Source: a virus
Strand: one strand, 5' to 3'
DNA: 27,646 nucleotides
IMG/VR virus record: IMGVR_UViG_3300035698_008439
Span: 1 to 27,646 of that record
Part shown: positions 7,824 through 14,966 of the stretch, piece after piece
How positions within the stretch are numbered: the first letter of the stretch is position 1
How the letters are laid out: the number at the start of each line of letters is the position of its first letter
Program-made: the position numbers and the translations under genes
Notes under the pieces: model-generated
Database searches by the model: none
Seen by the model: only the letters and a program-made list of their open reading frames with translations
Told to the model about the DNA's origin: nothing

Positions 7824-8064
7824 ATCGTCTCCTTGCTTCATCATGAAACTTTATAAATTCATCGGTTGGGATAATGGCAATACTTAACTTCCCTTTTCTT
7901 TCAGTTTTGACTTCAAAGAGATCTCCTGGAAGATTATCAAATAATCGACAATAACCAGAAATCCATTGAGCTAATCCTTTGATAGTTGACCAAAAGATCA
8001 TATCATCAATGAGATCTCTTACTTTACTCATATCAACATTAAGCGAAACTTCACATTTAGCCAT
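7804..8064 (-). CDS. Hypothetical protein (86 aa)
   Basis: I do not recognise this protein. It begins MAKCEVSLNVDMSKVRDLID, has a central aromatic stretch (FWSTIKGLAQWISGYCRLF) that could be an amphipathic helix, and ends with a charged helix containing EARRRYEKL. The ATG at 8064 follows AAGGAA closely, and the 3' end overlaps the methyltransferase start by 20 bases. It is the first gene after the tail terminator-like gene, so it could be either a small tail protein or part of the modification cassette. Confidence 0.75.
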   Translation of the reverse strand: MAKCEVSLNVDMSKVRDLIDDMIFWSTIKGLAQWISGYCRLFDNLPGDLFEVKTERKGKLSIAIIPTDEFIKFHDEARRRYEKLDS

Positions 8065-8066
8065 CT

Positions 8067-8462
8067 TTATTCCTTAGCCAATATAATTTGATATTGATCT
8101 TGTCGATAATAACATTGAAGTCCATCGTCCCAAAGTTCAGCTCCAGAATTGATGAATTTAATCAAAAGGATCCTTTCATCTGCAGTTGCTGGGGAAGTCA
8201 AATGCAAAATGGAATAAACTGCATTTCCCATTGCTTCATAGTTATCTCCCCATAGGGTAACTGCGAGAAATCGATCTTGACGAAGTTCTGACGGTCTCAG
8301 GGAGCCGATAAACTTAAAACTGACAAGAGATGGAGCAATGTCTTTTTTATATGGGAAATCCATATAAATCTTATAATCAGGAGTAGTTCCTCCGGTTAAT
8401 CCTTTGAGGGTAATGTCTGCTCTTAATAATTTACCTATAATATGTCCAATCGTATAAGCCAT
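8067..8462 (-). CDS. Tail terminator/tail completion-like protein (131 aa)
   Basis: The protein is alpha/beta with an N-terminal helix (GHIIGKLLRADITLKGL), a strand followed by a proline bend (IYMDFPYKKDIAPS), and RFLAVTLWGDNYEAMGNAVY. This layout and size match tail terminator proteins that cap the tail tube and join it to the head (DUF3168-like), though the match is by pattern only. It follows the gp10-like gene and precedes the tail tube gene, the usual place of the terminator in siphoviruses. The ATG overlaps the upstream TAA (TAATG) and has GGGAG before it. Confidence 0.65.
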   Translation of the reverse strand: MAYTIGHIIGKLLRADITLKGLTGGTTPDYKIYMDFPYKKDIAPSLVSFKFIGSLRPSELRQDRFLAVTLWGDNYEAMGNAVYSILHLTSPATADERILLIKFINSGAELWDDGLQCYYRQDQYQIILAKE

Positions 8463-8854
8463 TATAATCTCCCGATTGCGATCATTAATCTTGCTTTAAA
8501 TATTGGTTGAATATGAACCAGTGCTGGAAATAAGAAAGGTCTTGCCCTCATTTTAGATGTTCCAAATTCTTGATGAAAGGCATAATCTTCACCTGCGGCA
8601 ATAACTCCGGTAACTCTATTGATGCTAATTTCGGTCATCTTTGGAAAAATCGATTTAGTAAGATTACTAGTCCGATTCTGATATCGTAAAGATGATCTGG
8701 TACTATCATTAATAATTACCTCATGATTAGATTTGGCATGGTTAACTCCATCAACGAGTGATGATTCAACTGCATCCGCAATCTTACCAAGCCAGACGAT
8801 CTTTGCTCTGTTGAGATTCATGATGATCTCTTCAGCACCGATTACATAATTCAT
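8462..8854 (-). CDS. HK97 gp10-like head-tail connector/tail completion protein (130 aa)
   Basis: The C-terminal motif YAFHQEFGTSKMRARPFLFP is the signature of the HK97 gp10-like family (Y-A-x-x-x-E-F-G-T-x-x-M-x-A-x-P-F-h-x-P). The N-terminal half is helical (KIADAVESSLVDGVNHAKS). These proteins act in the neck, joining the finished tail to the head. The start at 8854 forms TAATG with the gene before; an internal ATG at 8821 with GAAGAG upstream is a possible alternative. Neighbours fit the order stopper-like, this gene, terminator, tube. Confidence 0.9.
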   Translation of the reverse strand: MNYVIGAEEIIMNLNRAKIVWLGKIADAVESSLVDGVNHAKSNHEVIINDSTRSSLRYQNRTSNLTKSIFPKMTEISINRVTGVIAAGEDYAFHQEFGTSKMRARPFLFPALVHIQPIFKARLMIAIGRL

Positions 8855-9366
8855 TATAGTTTTGCTTCATCCTTCTTAGAAGCTTTCAAGATCTTGATTT
8901 CTTTTTCAAGTTTTGAGATCTCAGTTTTGAATTCTCCAATCTCTTTGATCAGGATATCGGAATTAGGATTGGCTTCTTCATAAAGATCAACTTCTGACTG
9001 GAGAGCTTCTTCTGTTAATGCTCTTTCAAAACGAGTTCTTACGATAGCGGGTAATCTCAAAGGATGTTTATTCCCACCCTTTTCATCGATCTCAGTCTTT
9101 ATAGGTAGACGATAGATCTCCACAAATTGATTTTGTTTATTCAGAGCTTCAAGGATAATTACTCCCTGTCCTCTGATTGATAAGAACTCTTGCTCTTTGA
9201 TCAGACCTTGAAGTTTTTCAATGCGATCCGGGAATCCCAATTTCTTACCAAGAGGCTTATCGGATTTGTTCAATTCAAGAAATAACTGAAGAGCTTTCGC
9301 ATATTCTCTTGCGACTCTGAACTTCTCAGCTTTCTTCATTTTTTCATCATATTTATTTTTGTTCAT
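8854..9366 (-). CDS. Hypothetical connector-region protein with C-terminal coiled coil (170 aa)
   Basis: I do not recognise the family. The N-terminal ~50 residues form lysine-rich helices (AEKFRVAREYAKALQLFLEL) like a single TPR hairpin; the middle holds RGQGVIILEALNKQNQFVEI and PLRLPAIVRTRFERALTEE; residues ~138-163 look like a coiled coil (IGEFKTEISKLEKEIKILKA). Two ATGs are adjacent; the second at 9366 has better spacing from GGAGG. The gene lies between the stopper-like and gp10-like genes and is probably a virion neck or assembly protein. Confidence 0.75.
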   Translation of the reverse strand: MNKNKYDEKMKKAEKFRVAREYAKALQLFLELNKSDKPLGKKLGFPDRIEKLQGLIKEQEFLSIRGQGVIILEALNKQNQFVEIYRLPIKTEIDEKGGNKHPLRLPAIVRTRFERALTEEALQSEVDLYEEANPNSDILIKEIGEFKTEISKLEKEIKILKASKKDEAKL

Positions 9367-9376
9367 CATTCCTCCG

Positions 9377-9736
9377 TTAGGAACTACTTTTATTTATTTC
9401 ACATAATACTTCTTGATGATCTTCATAAGGTAAGATCTTTTTTATATAACAAGTTTCAGATGTATCGGTTCTCGTTATCCTATCTCCAATATAAATATTT
9501 ATTGAATAAGGTAAGAAAACTCGAATATCAAAATGTTGATCGATCCCAGCAGCCTCAACTCCGCCCTTAGTTCCCACGTGATATGGTTGCCAATCTCCAG
9601 AAAATGATCGAGTTGTATCCCACGTTCTGATTGGTGGGATAGCAAGACTTATTATCGGAGAATTGATATTCATGACAACTGCCCAGTCCGATATGATGAG
9701 AGTAGTGTCTGTAATCATCTGGCTAATTAAGGTCAT
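9377..9736 (-). CDS. Probable head closure (stopper)-like protein (119 aa)
   Basis: The protein is beta-rich with short strands, QPYHVGTKGG in the middle, then IYIGDRITRTDTSETCYIKK and ILPYEDHQEVLCEIN. The order G-D-R-I, Y-x-I/V, I-x-P-x-x-D-H-x-E is what small beta-barrel head-tail joining or stopper proteins show. The start overlaps the preceding gene by ATGA. Placement after the gpW-like gene and before the gp10-like gene supports a neck role, where it would hold packaged DNA in the head. The family assignment is by pattern and position, not by a definite motif. Confidence 0.6.
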   Translation of the reverse strand: MTLISQMITDTTLIISDWAVVMNINSPIISLAIPPIRTWDTTRSFSGDWQPYHVGTKGGVEAAGIDQHFDIRVFLPYSINIYIGDRITRTDTSETCYIKKILPYEDHQEVLCEINKSSS

Positions 9737-9960
9737 GATCTTTCTCCAAGTTCATTCGAATCGAATCCTTCAAAAGTAATAATATCAATTTCAACATCAC
9801 CTTTCTTGATATAATCATCTCTAAGGAGTCTTAGTTCCTTAAGCCATCTTGACCATGTTACTGTTTTTTGTCCCATCTTATAATCAGGTTTCGGGTTCTC
9901 AATAGCATCTAAGATCTTTACATCGATGGCTGCGATCATTTCTGCTGAGGTAGTAGCCAT
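9733..9960 (-). CDS. gpW-like head-tail joining protein (75 aa)
   Basis: A short protein with helix-strand-helix appearance: MIAAIDVKILDAIENPK, then the basic strand YKMGQKTVTW and the helix SRWLKELRLLRDDYIKK. This is the layout of gpW and similar short head-completion proteins found after capsid genes. AGGAG lies seven bases upstream of the ATG at 9960. It ends in an overlap with the stopper-like gene. It would sit at the portal vertex to stabilise packaged DNA and make the tail docking site. Confidence 0.65.
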   Translation of the reverse strand: MATTSAEMIAAIDVKILDAIENPKPDYKMGQKTVTWSRWLKELRLLRDDYIKKGDVEIDIITFEGFDSNELGERS

Positions 9961-9982
9961 AATTATCTCCTAGTCATCTCCT

Positions 9983-10966
9983 TTATCTCTCTACAACAAT
10001 TTTAATCCAATCAATTTCAAGCGTGCCATCAGCAGCACCATTCTTAATTGCTAAGATTGGAGAAAGTTCTTCGGCTGTTGGAAAAAGTGTTGCACTAACT
10101 AATGCTGTCTGTACCGCTACTCCATTATGATACCAAGTTACTGTATCAACTCCATCAAAATAAAGTCCGAGGGTTAAATAAATTCCAGCTACAGGTACGC
10201 CTGAAAGTCCAGCATCAACAAAGTTAGCACCAGCTTTTTGATAGTTACAATCTATTGCATTGGGATCACCTTCCCATACTACAAAACCTACAAAATCTTT
10301 ATCAGCTAAACTATCTCCGGTATCAACTATAAAATCTGCAGCGGCAGAAGTTTCTTCTGCAAGTCCGAATACTATATTTGCAGCATTGGTAATTGAAGAG
10401 TATGCAACCCTGAACTCAACCCAAGATTTATTACCTGAATCTTTTACATATTCAATATAGGTTTCAGTACCTATTTGTCCAAGCTGAAAATAGACTTCGT
10501 TATTAGTGGCTGTTTCTGGCGTAAGTTGAACTTGTCCACCAATCGATCCAGCGGCAGCCAAGACATCATACGTTGCATCACCTAATGCTGTCCATCCTCC
10601 ACCGACACCACTTGCCAATGGTAATGAAACGCTTATAAAGTCTTCAAAGAATGAAAATGCTCCTGACGGATTGGGATAGGCAAGATTAGGACAGTTAGCC
10701 CAAAATCCGCTTACTGGTGCTAATTCAAGTCGTGTACCATTCCAAGATTGTTGAACATCGCCAGCAGTAGGATCACCAAATAATAGTTCACAATCATCAT
10801 TTACTTTAATAATTCCACCATTAATGTTATCAGCATCAATATTTGCTACATTTGTTATATCTACTTCTCCATTTGATCCATCTATCTGGTAGCCGGAATA
10901 TGGAGTCCATGCCAGACCTATTAAGATAATCAAGGCAATGGACAATATCATAAATATCTTTTTCAT
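9983..10966 (-). CDS. Secreted or surface lectin-like (concanavalin A-like) phage protein (327 aa)
   Basis: The N-terminus is a textbook signal peptide: MKKIF, a hydrophobic core IALIILIGLA, and a likely cleavage after GLA. Residues ~25-95 are Asn/Asp/Gly-rich (EVDITNVANIDADNINGG), fibre-like. From ~100 the segment starting SFFEDF begins a jelly-roll domain (DFVGFVVWEGDPNAIDCNYQ, LGLYFDGVDTVTWYHNGV, and TLEIDWIKIVV at the end) like the concanavalin A-like proteins many phages carry near head genes. Of two adjacent ATGs the second (10966) is better spaced from AAGGAG. The domain suggests sugar binding or capsid decoration; the signal peptide argues for export to the cell surface. Which applies is not decided by sequence. 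Confidence 0.75.
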   Translation of the reverse strand: MKKIFMILSIALIILIGLAWTPYSGYQIDGSNGEVDITNVANIDADNINGGIIKVNDDCELLFGDPTAGDVQQSWNGTRLELAPVSGFWANCPNLAYPNPSGAFSFFEDFISVSLPLASGVGGGWTALGDATYDVLAAAGSIGGQVQLTPETATNNEVYFQLGQIGTETYIEYVKDSGNKSWVEFRVAYSSITNAANIVFGLAEETSAAADFIVDTGDSLADKDFVGFVVWEGDPNAIDCNYQKAGANFVDAGLSGVPVAGIYLTLGLYFDGVDTVTWYHNGVAVQTALVSATLFPTAEELSPILAIKNGAADGTLEIDWIKIVVER

Positions 10967-10991
10967 CATTTCTCCTTTTTTCTTTAATTAA

Positions 10992-11026
10992 GAGGATCCC
11001 TTCTAAAATTAATAGAAAGGATCCTC
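10992..11026 (-). terminator. Hairpin after the major capsid gene (partial terminator or mRNA stabiliser)
   Basis: In the leftward transcript GAGGATCCTTTCT (11026-11014) pairs with AGAAGGGATCCTC (11004-10992) around a short AT loop; thirteen pairs including one G-U wobble, plus one extra A-T pair. The wobble becomes a C-A mismatch on the other strand, so the hairpin is of the minus-strand RNA. It is followed by TTAATTAAAG rather than a long U-run, so termination is probably incomplete. It starts ten bases after the capsid stop codon and ends just before the next gene's ribosome binding site. Confidence 0.65.
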
Positions 11027-11035
11027 AGATCAATT

Positions 11036-12103
11036 CTATCCAGTTCCAAGAGACTTAACAACGTGAGTGAAATCAAGAGCACGACATTGACCATCGAAAC
11101 GAATTTTGAATGATGCTTCAATATCTTGATTCCAGTTACCATCATTATCACCTTTCTTCCTGGTTTGAACTTGAAGAGGAGTGATCTCTTTCCAAATGAA
11201 CTGACGTTTGAAATCTCCCAGATACCAACGAACTGAACTATCAGCATCAAGATAAGGAGAAGATAGAACTTTATATTTATTCTGGAATGGATTGTTCTCG
11301 GCATTTGCTGCACCAACCATAACAGAGTTCCCGATTAATCTATGAGCAATAGTATCAAGAGCCATAGGAACCAAAAGAATATTTGGATTAACCACAATGG
11401 TTCTACCATCTTCATCAACCATCTTTCCGAAGAGAACTTTAGCTGCATCAAGATCAGTAAAATCTCCGAGAGCATTTGAGATTTGATTCGAGTTAAAGTG
11501 AGGATCGGTTGTAGAAGTTGAATACATTGCTGCACGATCTCCAGAAGGATACCAAGCGTAATAATCAGCTAAATCAAGAATAGTTTTGATAACGATCTCT
11601 TCTTGAAGTTCGGCTGCTGCTCGACCATAAGATCTTGCTGTCAACATGATGAGTCCGGTTTTATCAAATTTCAATGATTCTTCCGATATATCCAGGATCT
11701 CTCCATATTTCTCATGACCAGCAGTAACATATTTCTCTTGAATATCACCAGTATGAGGATAATTTTCAAGTTCTTTTACTTTCTTCATATTACTTTTGAG
11801 AATTGAGCCGGGAATGTTCTCATCAGCAACATTTGATTTGTAACGGGTAGTTAATTGGGTTACAAGTCCTGCTCGGGCTGTATATGCGGCAGTTACAACT
11901 TTAGCAAGAATAGTTCCCATGATGATTGGGAAGGCAGCAGAAGAAACCGCCTCATTCAATCCTTTGATACTGAGATCATCAGGAGTAAGGATAGCATCAT
12001 CCCCTTCCATCATTCCCATTATTCTCTTTGTGAACCTTTCGGTTCTAAGTTGATCATTCGATCCAGAGGATTCGAAGATTCTTTTCAATTGTTCAGTTTT
12101 CAT
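11036..12103 (-). CDS. Major capsid protein, HK97 fold (355 aa)
   Basis: The size, position after protease/scaffold and decoration genes, and motifs such as LTARSYGRAAAELQEEIV (long helix), MVDEDGRTIVVNPNILLVP and YKVLSSPYLD, plus the late segment WNQDIEASFKIRFD, all match HK97-fold major capsid proteins of the group related to Mu gpT. Ribosome binding site AAGGAGG lies best for the second of two adjacent ATGs (12103). There is no long delta domain, agreeing with a separate scaffold. The N-terminal ~60 residues may be the flexible arm. A stable hairpin follows the stop, fitting very high expression. Confidence 0.93.
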   Translation of the reverse strand: MKTEQLKRIFESSGSNDQLRTERFTKRIMGMMEGDDAILTPDDLSIKGLNEAVSSAAFPIIMGTILAKVVTAAYTARAGLVTQLTTRYKSNVADENIPGSILKSNMKKVKELENYPHTGDIQEKYVTAGHEKYGEILDISEESLKFDKTGLIMLTARSYGRAAAELQEEIVIKTILDLADYYAWYPSGDRAAMYSTSTTDPHFNSNQISNALGDFTDLDAAKVLFGKMVDEDGRTIVVNPNILLVPMALDTIAHRLIGNSVMVGAANAENNPFQNKYKVLSSPYLDADSSVRWYLGDFKRQFIWKEITPLQVQTRKKGDNDGNWNQDIEASFKIRFDGQCRALDFTHVVKSLGTG

Positions 12104-12113
12104 CATATCCTCC

Positions 12114-12608
12114 TTATGCTACGTTCATCAGAGCAGGTTGTACGAGAGCCTGAACTTCAGTTACCGCAGTTGTCGTAGTTTTGGTTTTGATACATTTTGC
12201 AATGATTGAGGTATCACCTTCAACTATTGCCTGATCATCAGCGTTTGGATCTGCTGAGTAAATTTCGATATTATCTCCAATGTGAATTGCTGCACCAGTC
12301 TTCTGATCCAGTATAAAGGTTCCATTATATCCTACTGCTATTTTCTCATCATTATCACCCGATGGAGAAGGCTGTAAGGCTATACCAAGTAACTGAGCTG
12401 CCATAGTTACACGATTATCGGCTGCACTTCCAGCATCTACTAAATCTGTAGCAGGAATCCCATATCCGAGGGTAATAGTCGCATCATCGGAAACATCGGC
12501 GGCGATTGCTATAAAAACAAAATCCCCCATTTCGATAACATGATCATGATCAATATCTATCATAGCAACCTTATGATCATTATGTAATATACGATTTTTA
12601 TTTGACAT
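12114..12608 (-). CDS. Capsid decoration/cement-like protein (164 aa)
   Basis: The protein is beta-rich. It holds VIEMGDFVFIAIAADVSDD near the start, AAQLLGIALQ, and VGYNGTFILDQKTGAAIHIG in the middle, a pattern of short capsid-associated proteins (DUF2190 and similar) that lie directly before or after the major capsid gene. The ATG at 12608 has AAGGAGG at about seven bases. It probably binds the outside of the mature shell and reinforces it. The call rests on pattern and on its place directly upstream of the capsid gene; the family name is tentative. Confidence 0.72.
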   Translation of the reverse strand: MSNKNRILHNDHKVAMIDIDHDHVIEMGDFVFIAIAADVSDDATITLGYGIPATDLVDAGSAADNRVTMAAQLLGIALQPSPSGDNDEKIAVGYNGTFILDQKTGAAIHIGDNIEIYSADPNADDQAIVEGDTSIIAKCIKTKTTTTAVTEVQALVQPALMNVA

Positions 12609-12628
12609 TATCTTCCTCCTTCTTCACT

Positions 12629-13057
12629 TTATTGGCTGACAGCTTCGGCAAGAGCTTGATCAGAGGATTCGTCATTATCATCGTCATCATCTGAATCAAT
12701 TTTCTTTTCCTCTCCAAAATTCTTTACTCCGCCATCAGTTTTGCCAATTTTTCTACGATCTTCAATCATTTCCTTGATTGACTTTAAATGAGATGCTTGA
12801 TCAGAATCATCTATTGCATTCAAAGATTCAAGGAATATTGGTGTCACAAGTGTATCTGAGATTTTGGCTTCTTTGAGGATGGTTAATACTTTCGCCTTTC
12901 TCTCATTCACTTTTTCTTTTACTTCAAATTCATCAAGATCCTCTTTGAGTTTCTTAACTTCATCGTCACGGGAATCTTTTCCTTCTTTCAATATTGATTC
13001 ATGAATATCAGGACGAGCAATTTTGAGCTCTGGTAATGTTAGATTTTTTAAATCCAT
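12629..13057 (-). CDS. Nested scaffold protein from an internal start (142 aa)
   Basis: Inside the protease gene, codon 170 is ATG at 13057, preceded by GAGGAGG (13072-13066) with eight bases between, as good a ribosome binding site as any in the window. Translation from here gives MDLKNLTLPELKIARPD followed by the coiled-coil, acidic scaffold domain without the protease. Lambda C/Nu3 and several other phages make scaffold in excess in just this way. The ribosome binding site sequence also encodes Glu codons, so it could be chance, but position exactly at the domain boundary argues for function. Confidence 0.62.
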   Translation of the reverse strand: MDLKNLTLPELKIARPDIHESILKEGKDSRDDEVKKLKEDLDEFEVKEKVNERKAKVLTILKEAKISDTLVTPIFLESLNAIDDSDQASHLKSIKEMIEDRRKIGKTDGGVKNFGEEKKIDSDDDDDNDESSDQALAEAVSQ

Positions 13058-13564
13058 GTTATTTTCCTCCTCTTCTTTTATTTCTTCAATGGATTCGAAT
13101 AATGAAGATGTAGTTGCCGGATTGGTAACAATATCAACACTATTCACTTTGGTTAACTCTTCAATAATATCAATCCCATTTTCAATATGATATTTTCCTC
13201 TTGCTGAAATAGAATTTCCAACGATATCAGGCATTTGTTCAACAATTGCAAGCATCTTCTGGCTCATTTCACCTCCATCATTTAAGATGTGAAGATTACC
13301 AAAGACTTTCTTACCTTCATTGACTACTCCCCGGTAAATCCCAATGAGATCTCGGACTCCTCGAGTCTTTCCTGAAAGATCGTGATCTGCGTAGCATTTT
13401 GCTCCTTCTAATAGATTAACGGACTTGGCAAGGCAGTTCTCGGTATATTCTCTTTTATTTGCTGAGATTGAGGATAAAAGAGCAACTCGATTGATAACCA
13501 TTTTCTCTTTATCAATCTGTACCTCTGTTAAGTTACCGATAATTGAAATCGTTCCATTTTTCAT
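12629..13564 (-). CDS. Prohead protease fused to scaffold domain (311 aa)
   Basis: Residues 1-165 look like a herpes-assemblin type prohead serine protease: CYADHDLSG supplies the likely catalytic His61, GIYRGVV follows, DIVGNSISARG holds the probable nucleophile (Ser118 or Ser120), and NSVDIVTNPATT ends the domain. Residues ~170-311 are charged and helical (EVKKLKEDLDEFEVKEKVNE) with a very acidic end (DSDDDDDNDESSDQALAEA), typical of scaffold. In such phages the protease domain clips scaffold and itself after shell assembly. The start forms TAATG with the membrane protein gene before it. An internal start at codon 170 would give scaffold alone (see separate entry). Confidence 0.87.
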   Translation of the reverse strand: MKNGTISIIGNLTEVQIDKEKMVINRVALLSSISANKREYTENCLAKSVNLLEGAKCYADHDLSGKTRGVRDLIGIYRGVVNEGKKVFGNLHILNDGGEMSQKMLAIVEQMPDIVGNSISARGKYHIENGIDIIEELTKVNSVDIVTNPATTSSLFESIEEIKEEEENNMDLKNLTLPELKIARPDIHESILKEGKDSRDDEVKKLKEDLDEFEVKEKVNERKAKVLTILKEAKISDTLVTPIFLESLNAIDDSDQASHLKSIKEMIEDRRKIGKTDGGVKNFGEEKKIDSDDDDDNDESSDQALAEAVSQ

Positions 13565-13770
13565 TATATCTCCCTTGGTTTATTTTTATAAATTGAATAT
13601 ATCAATAAAGCACCACTAACCGTAAATAAGGAAAGATTAATATAAGTAAATGATTCCCAATAATTAATTCCATGTATCTCAGGAAGATAAGTCATTCTAA
13701 ATATCCCAAAGATAGTCCCTAGGAAACAAAGACTTGTAATTATAATACTAATTAGTTTCAAATACTTCAT
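13564..13770 (-). CDS. Small membrane protein with two transmembrane segments (68 aa)
   Basis: The sequence has two hydrophobic helices, LISIIITSLCFLGTIFGIF (~6-24) and INLSLFTVSGALLIYSIY (~45-62), with a basic C-terminus (KNKPREI). AAGGAG lies before the ATG at 13770 and the end overlaps the protease gene (TAATG). A membrane protein inside a head module is unusual; size and two helices would suit a holin or a superinfection-exclusion protein, but nothing specific supports either. Confidence 0.7.
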   Translation of the reverse strand: MKYLKLISIIITSLCFLGTIFGIFRMTYLPEIHGINYWESFTYINLSLFTVSGALLIYSIYKNKPREI

Positions 13771-13779
13771 TATCTCTCC

Positions 13780-14748
13780 TTATGCCGCTTGATCAATCAA
13801 TTTCTCTTTTGCGACTCTCATTTCCCACCAGCACATACAATGAGGATGAGCAGGGATTCCACCAACATCATCTTTACTATAATAATTCCCATTATTACCG
13901 GCACATATTGGACAAGGATTACCACTTCCAACTCTCCAGATATATCCATCGATCCATGGTTTAGTAGCACCATATCGAAGAGCACCTTCTGTATAAGCTC
14001 GATTGATTTCTGTTCGAGCGAGTCTCATTGCGTTCTTATAAGATGATCGATACATTCCTTGACCAGGATGATATCCTCTTGCTGCCTTGGATAATACTAA
14101 TCTCCCATCTTTTCTGACTCTTCTATATAATCGATTCTTTTCTTGAAGAAAATCTTTTATTGATCCTGCTAATCTATCAGAAGACCATCCTTCGAGAACT
14201 CCCATTTGAATTGCCTGGCGAATAGCTCTTCCTGCTTCATAAGTAACATGCCAGATTCTACTTGAGAGCATATCTCCTGAGAAGGGATATCTTAAAAGGA
14301 ATTCCATTGCATCCTTATTGATCTTTCCCCACATAGATTTTGAATAAGTTGATAGATCTCTACTATATTTTGATATTGAACCATCTACATTTATCTGAGA
14401 TGATCCTAAGTTAAACTTACCAGAAAATAGCCCATCTTTAGTTAATTGATCAAGAGTCTTTATCTGATCACCTATCCCACCATTGATCGAATCATTGAGG
14501 AAAGAATTGAATCTTCCATTCAAAGCAATCCTGAGGATCTGCATTTCTTTCTTGATCGAATCATATAATAAATTTAATCGATAAGGAGGAATCGTCCCTT
14601 TTATCGAATAACGTTCCATCTGATTTATAATATTATTTGAACTCATCTGAAAGAGATCATAAATCTCCTTGAGTCGAGTTTCCATGTGTGCTTCCCAAGA
14701 TCTCCTTGCCTCTAAAAGTGCTTGTTGAATTATATCTTGAGCTGCCAT
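13780..14748 (-). CDS. Minor head protein of MuF/SPP1 gp7 family (322 aa)
   Basis: The C-terminal domain has AMRLARTEINRAYTEGALRY, then YIWRVGSGNPCPICAGN and PAHPHCMCWWEM, the signature of the Phage Mu F-like domain. Cys279, Cys282, His301, His303, Cys304 and Cys306 would bind zinc. The N-terminal part is helical. Proteins of this family attach to the portal in small numbers and in SPP1 help DNA ejection. The gene usually lies just downstream of the portal; here two orphan genes and a zinc-ribbon mini-gene come in between. The start forms TAATG with the 72-residue gene. Confidence 0.92.
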   Translation of the reverse strand: MAAQDIIQQALLEARRSWEAHMETRLKEIYDLFQMSSNNIINQMERYSIKGTIPPYRLNLLYDSIKKEMQILRIALNGRFNSFLNDSINGGIGDQIKTLDQLTKDGLFSGKFNLGSSQINVDGSISKYSRDLSTYSKSMWGKINKDAMEFLLRYPFSGDMLSSRIWHVTYEAGRAIRQAIQMGVLEGWSSDRLAGSIKDFLQEKNRLYRRVRKDGRLVLSKAARGYHPGQGMYRSSYKNAMRLARTEINRAYTEGALRYGATKPWIDGYIWRVGSGNPCPICAGNNGNYYSKDDVGGIPAHPHCMCWWEMRVAKEKLIDQAA

Positions 14749-14966
14749 TAATTAACCCCATAGTTAATTATTCTATTATTTTCAAAATCCATCAGAAAAC
14801 ATCTACATCCACCAAAGTTCAAAGGACTCTCGTAAGTCTTTTGTTTACAATCAATAGCTTTATCTTTTTTCAAGATACTACTTACACTATTAATCAGAGA
14901 TAAGCTATTAGGCAAGACTTTTACTAGCTTAAATACTAAATTTACTATAAAGTTAAATAGTTTCAT
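14748..14966 (-). CDS. Hypothetical protein (72 aa)
   Basis: Not recognised. The N-terminus is a hydrophobic/amphipathic helix (MKLFNFIVNLVFKLVKVLP); the C-terminal half has three cysteines within 17 residues (AIDCKQKT, FGGCRCFLMDF). It overlaps both neighbours by TAATG, so it is translated with them. It lies between the 209-residue orphan and the MuF gene. Confidence 0.65.
   Translation of the reverse strand: MKLFNFIVNLVFKLVKVLPNSLSLINSVSSILKKDKAIDCKQKTYESPLNFGGCRCFLMDFENNRIINYGVN

Noticed and set aside
10984-11535. Minus-strand open frames of 110 and 66 codons in and just after the capsid gene
   Set aside because: They overlap the capsid gene in other frames, lack sites and have unnatural hydrophobic composition.
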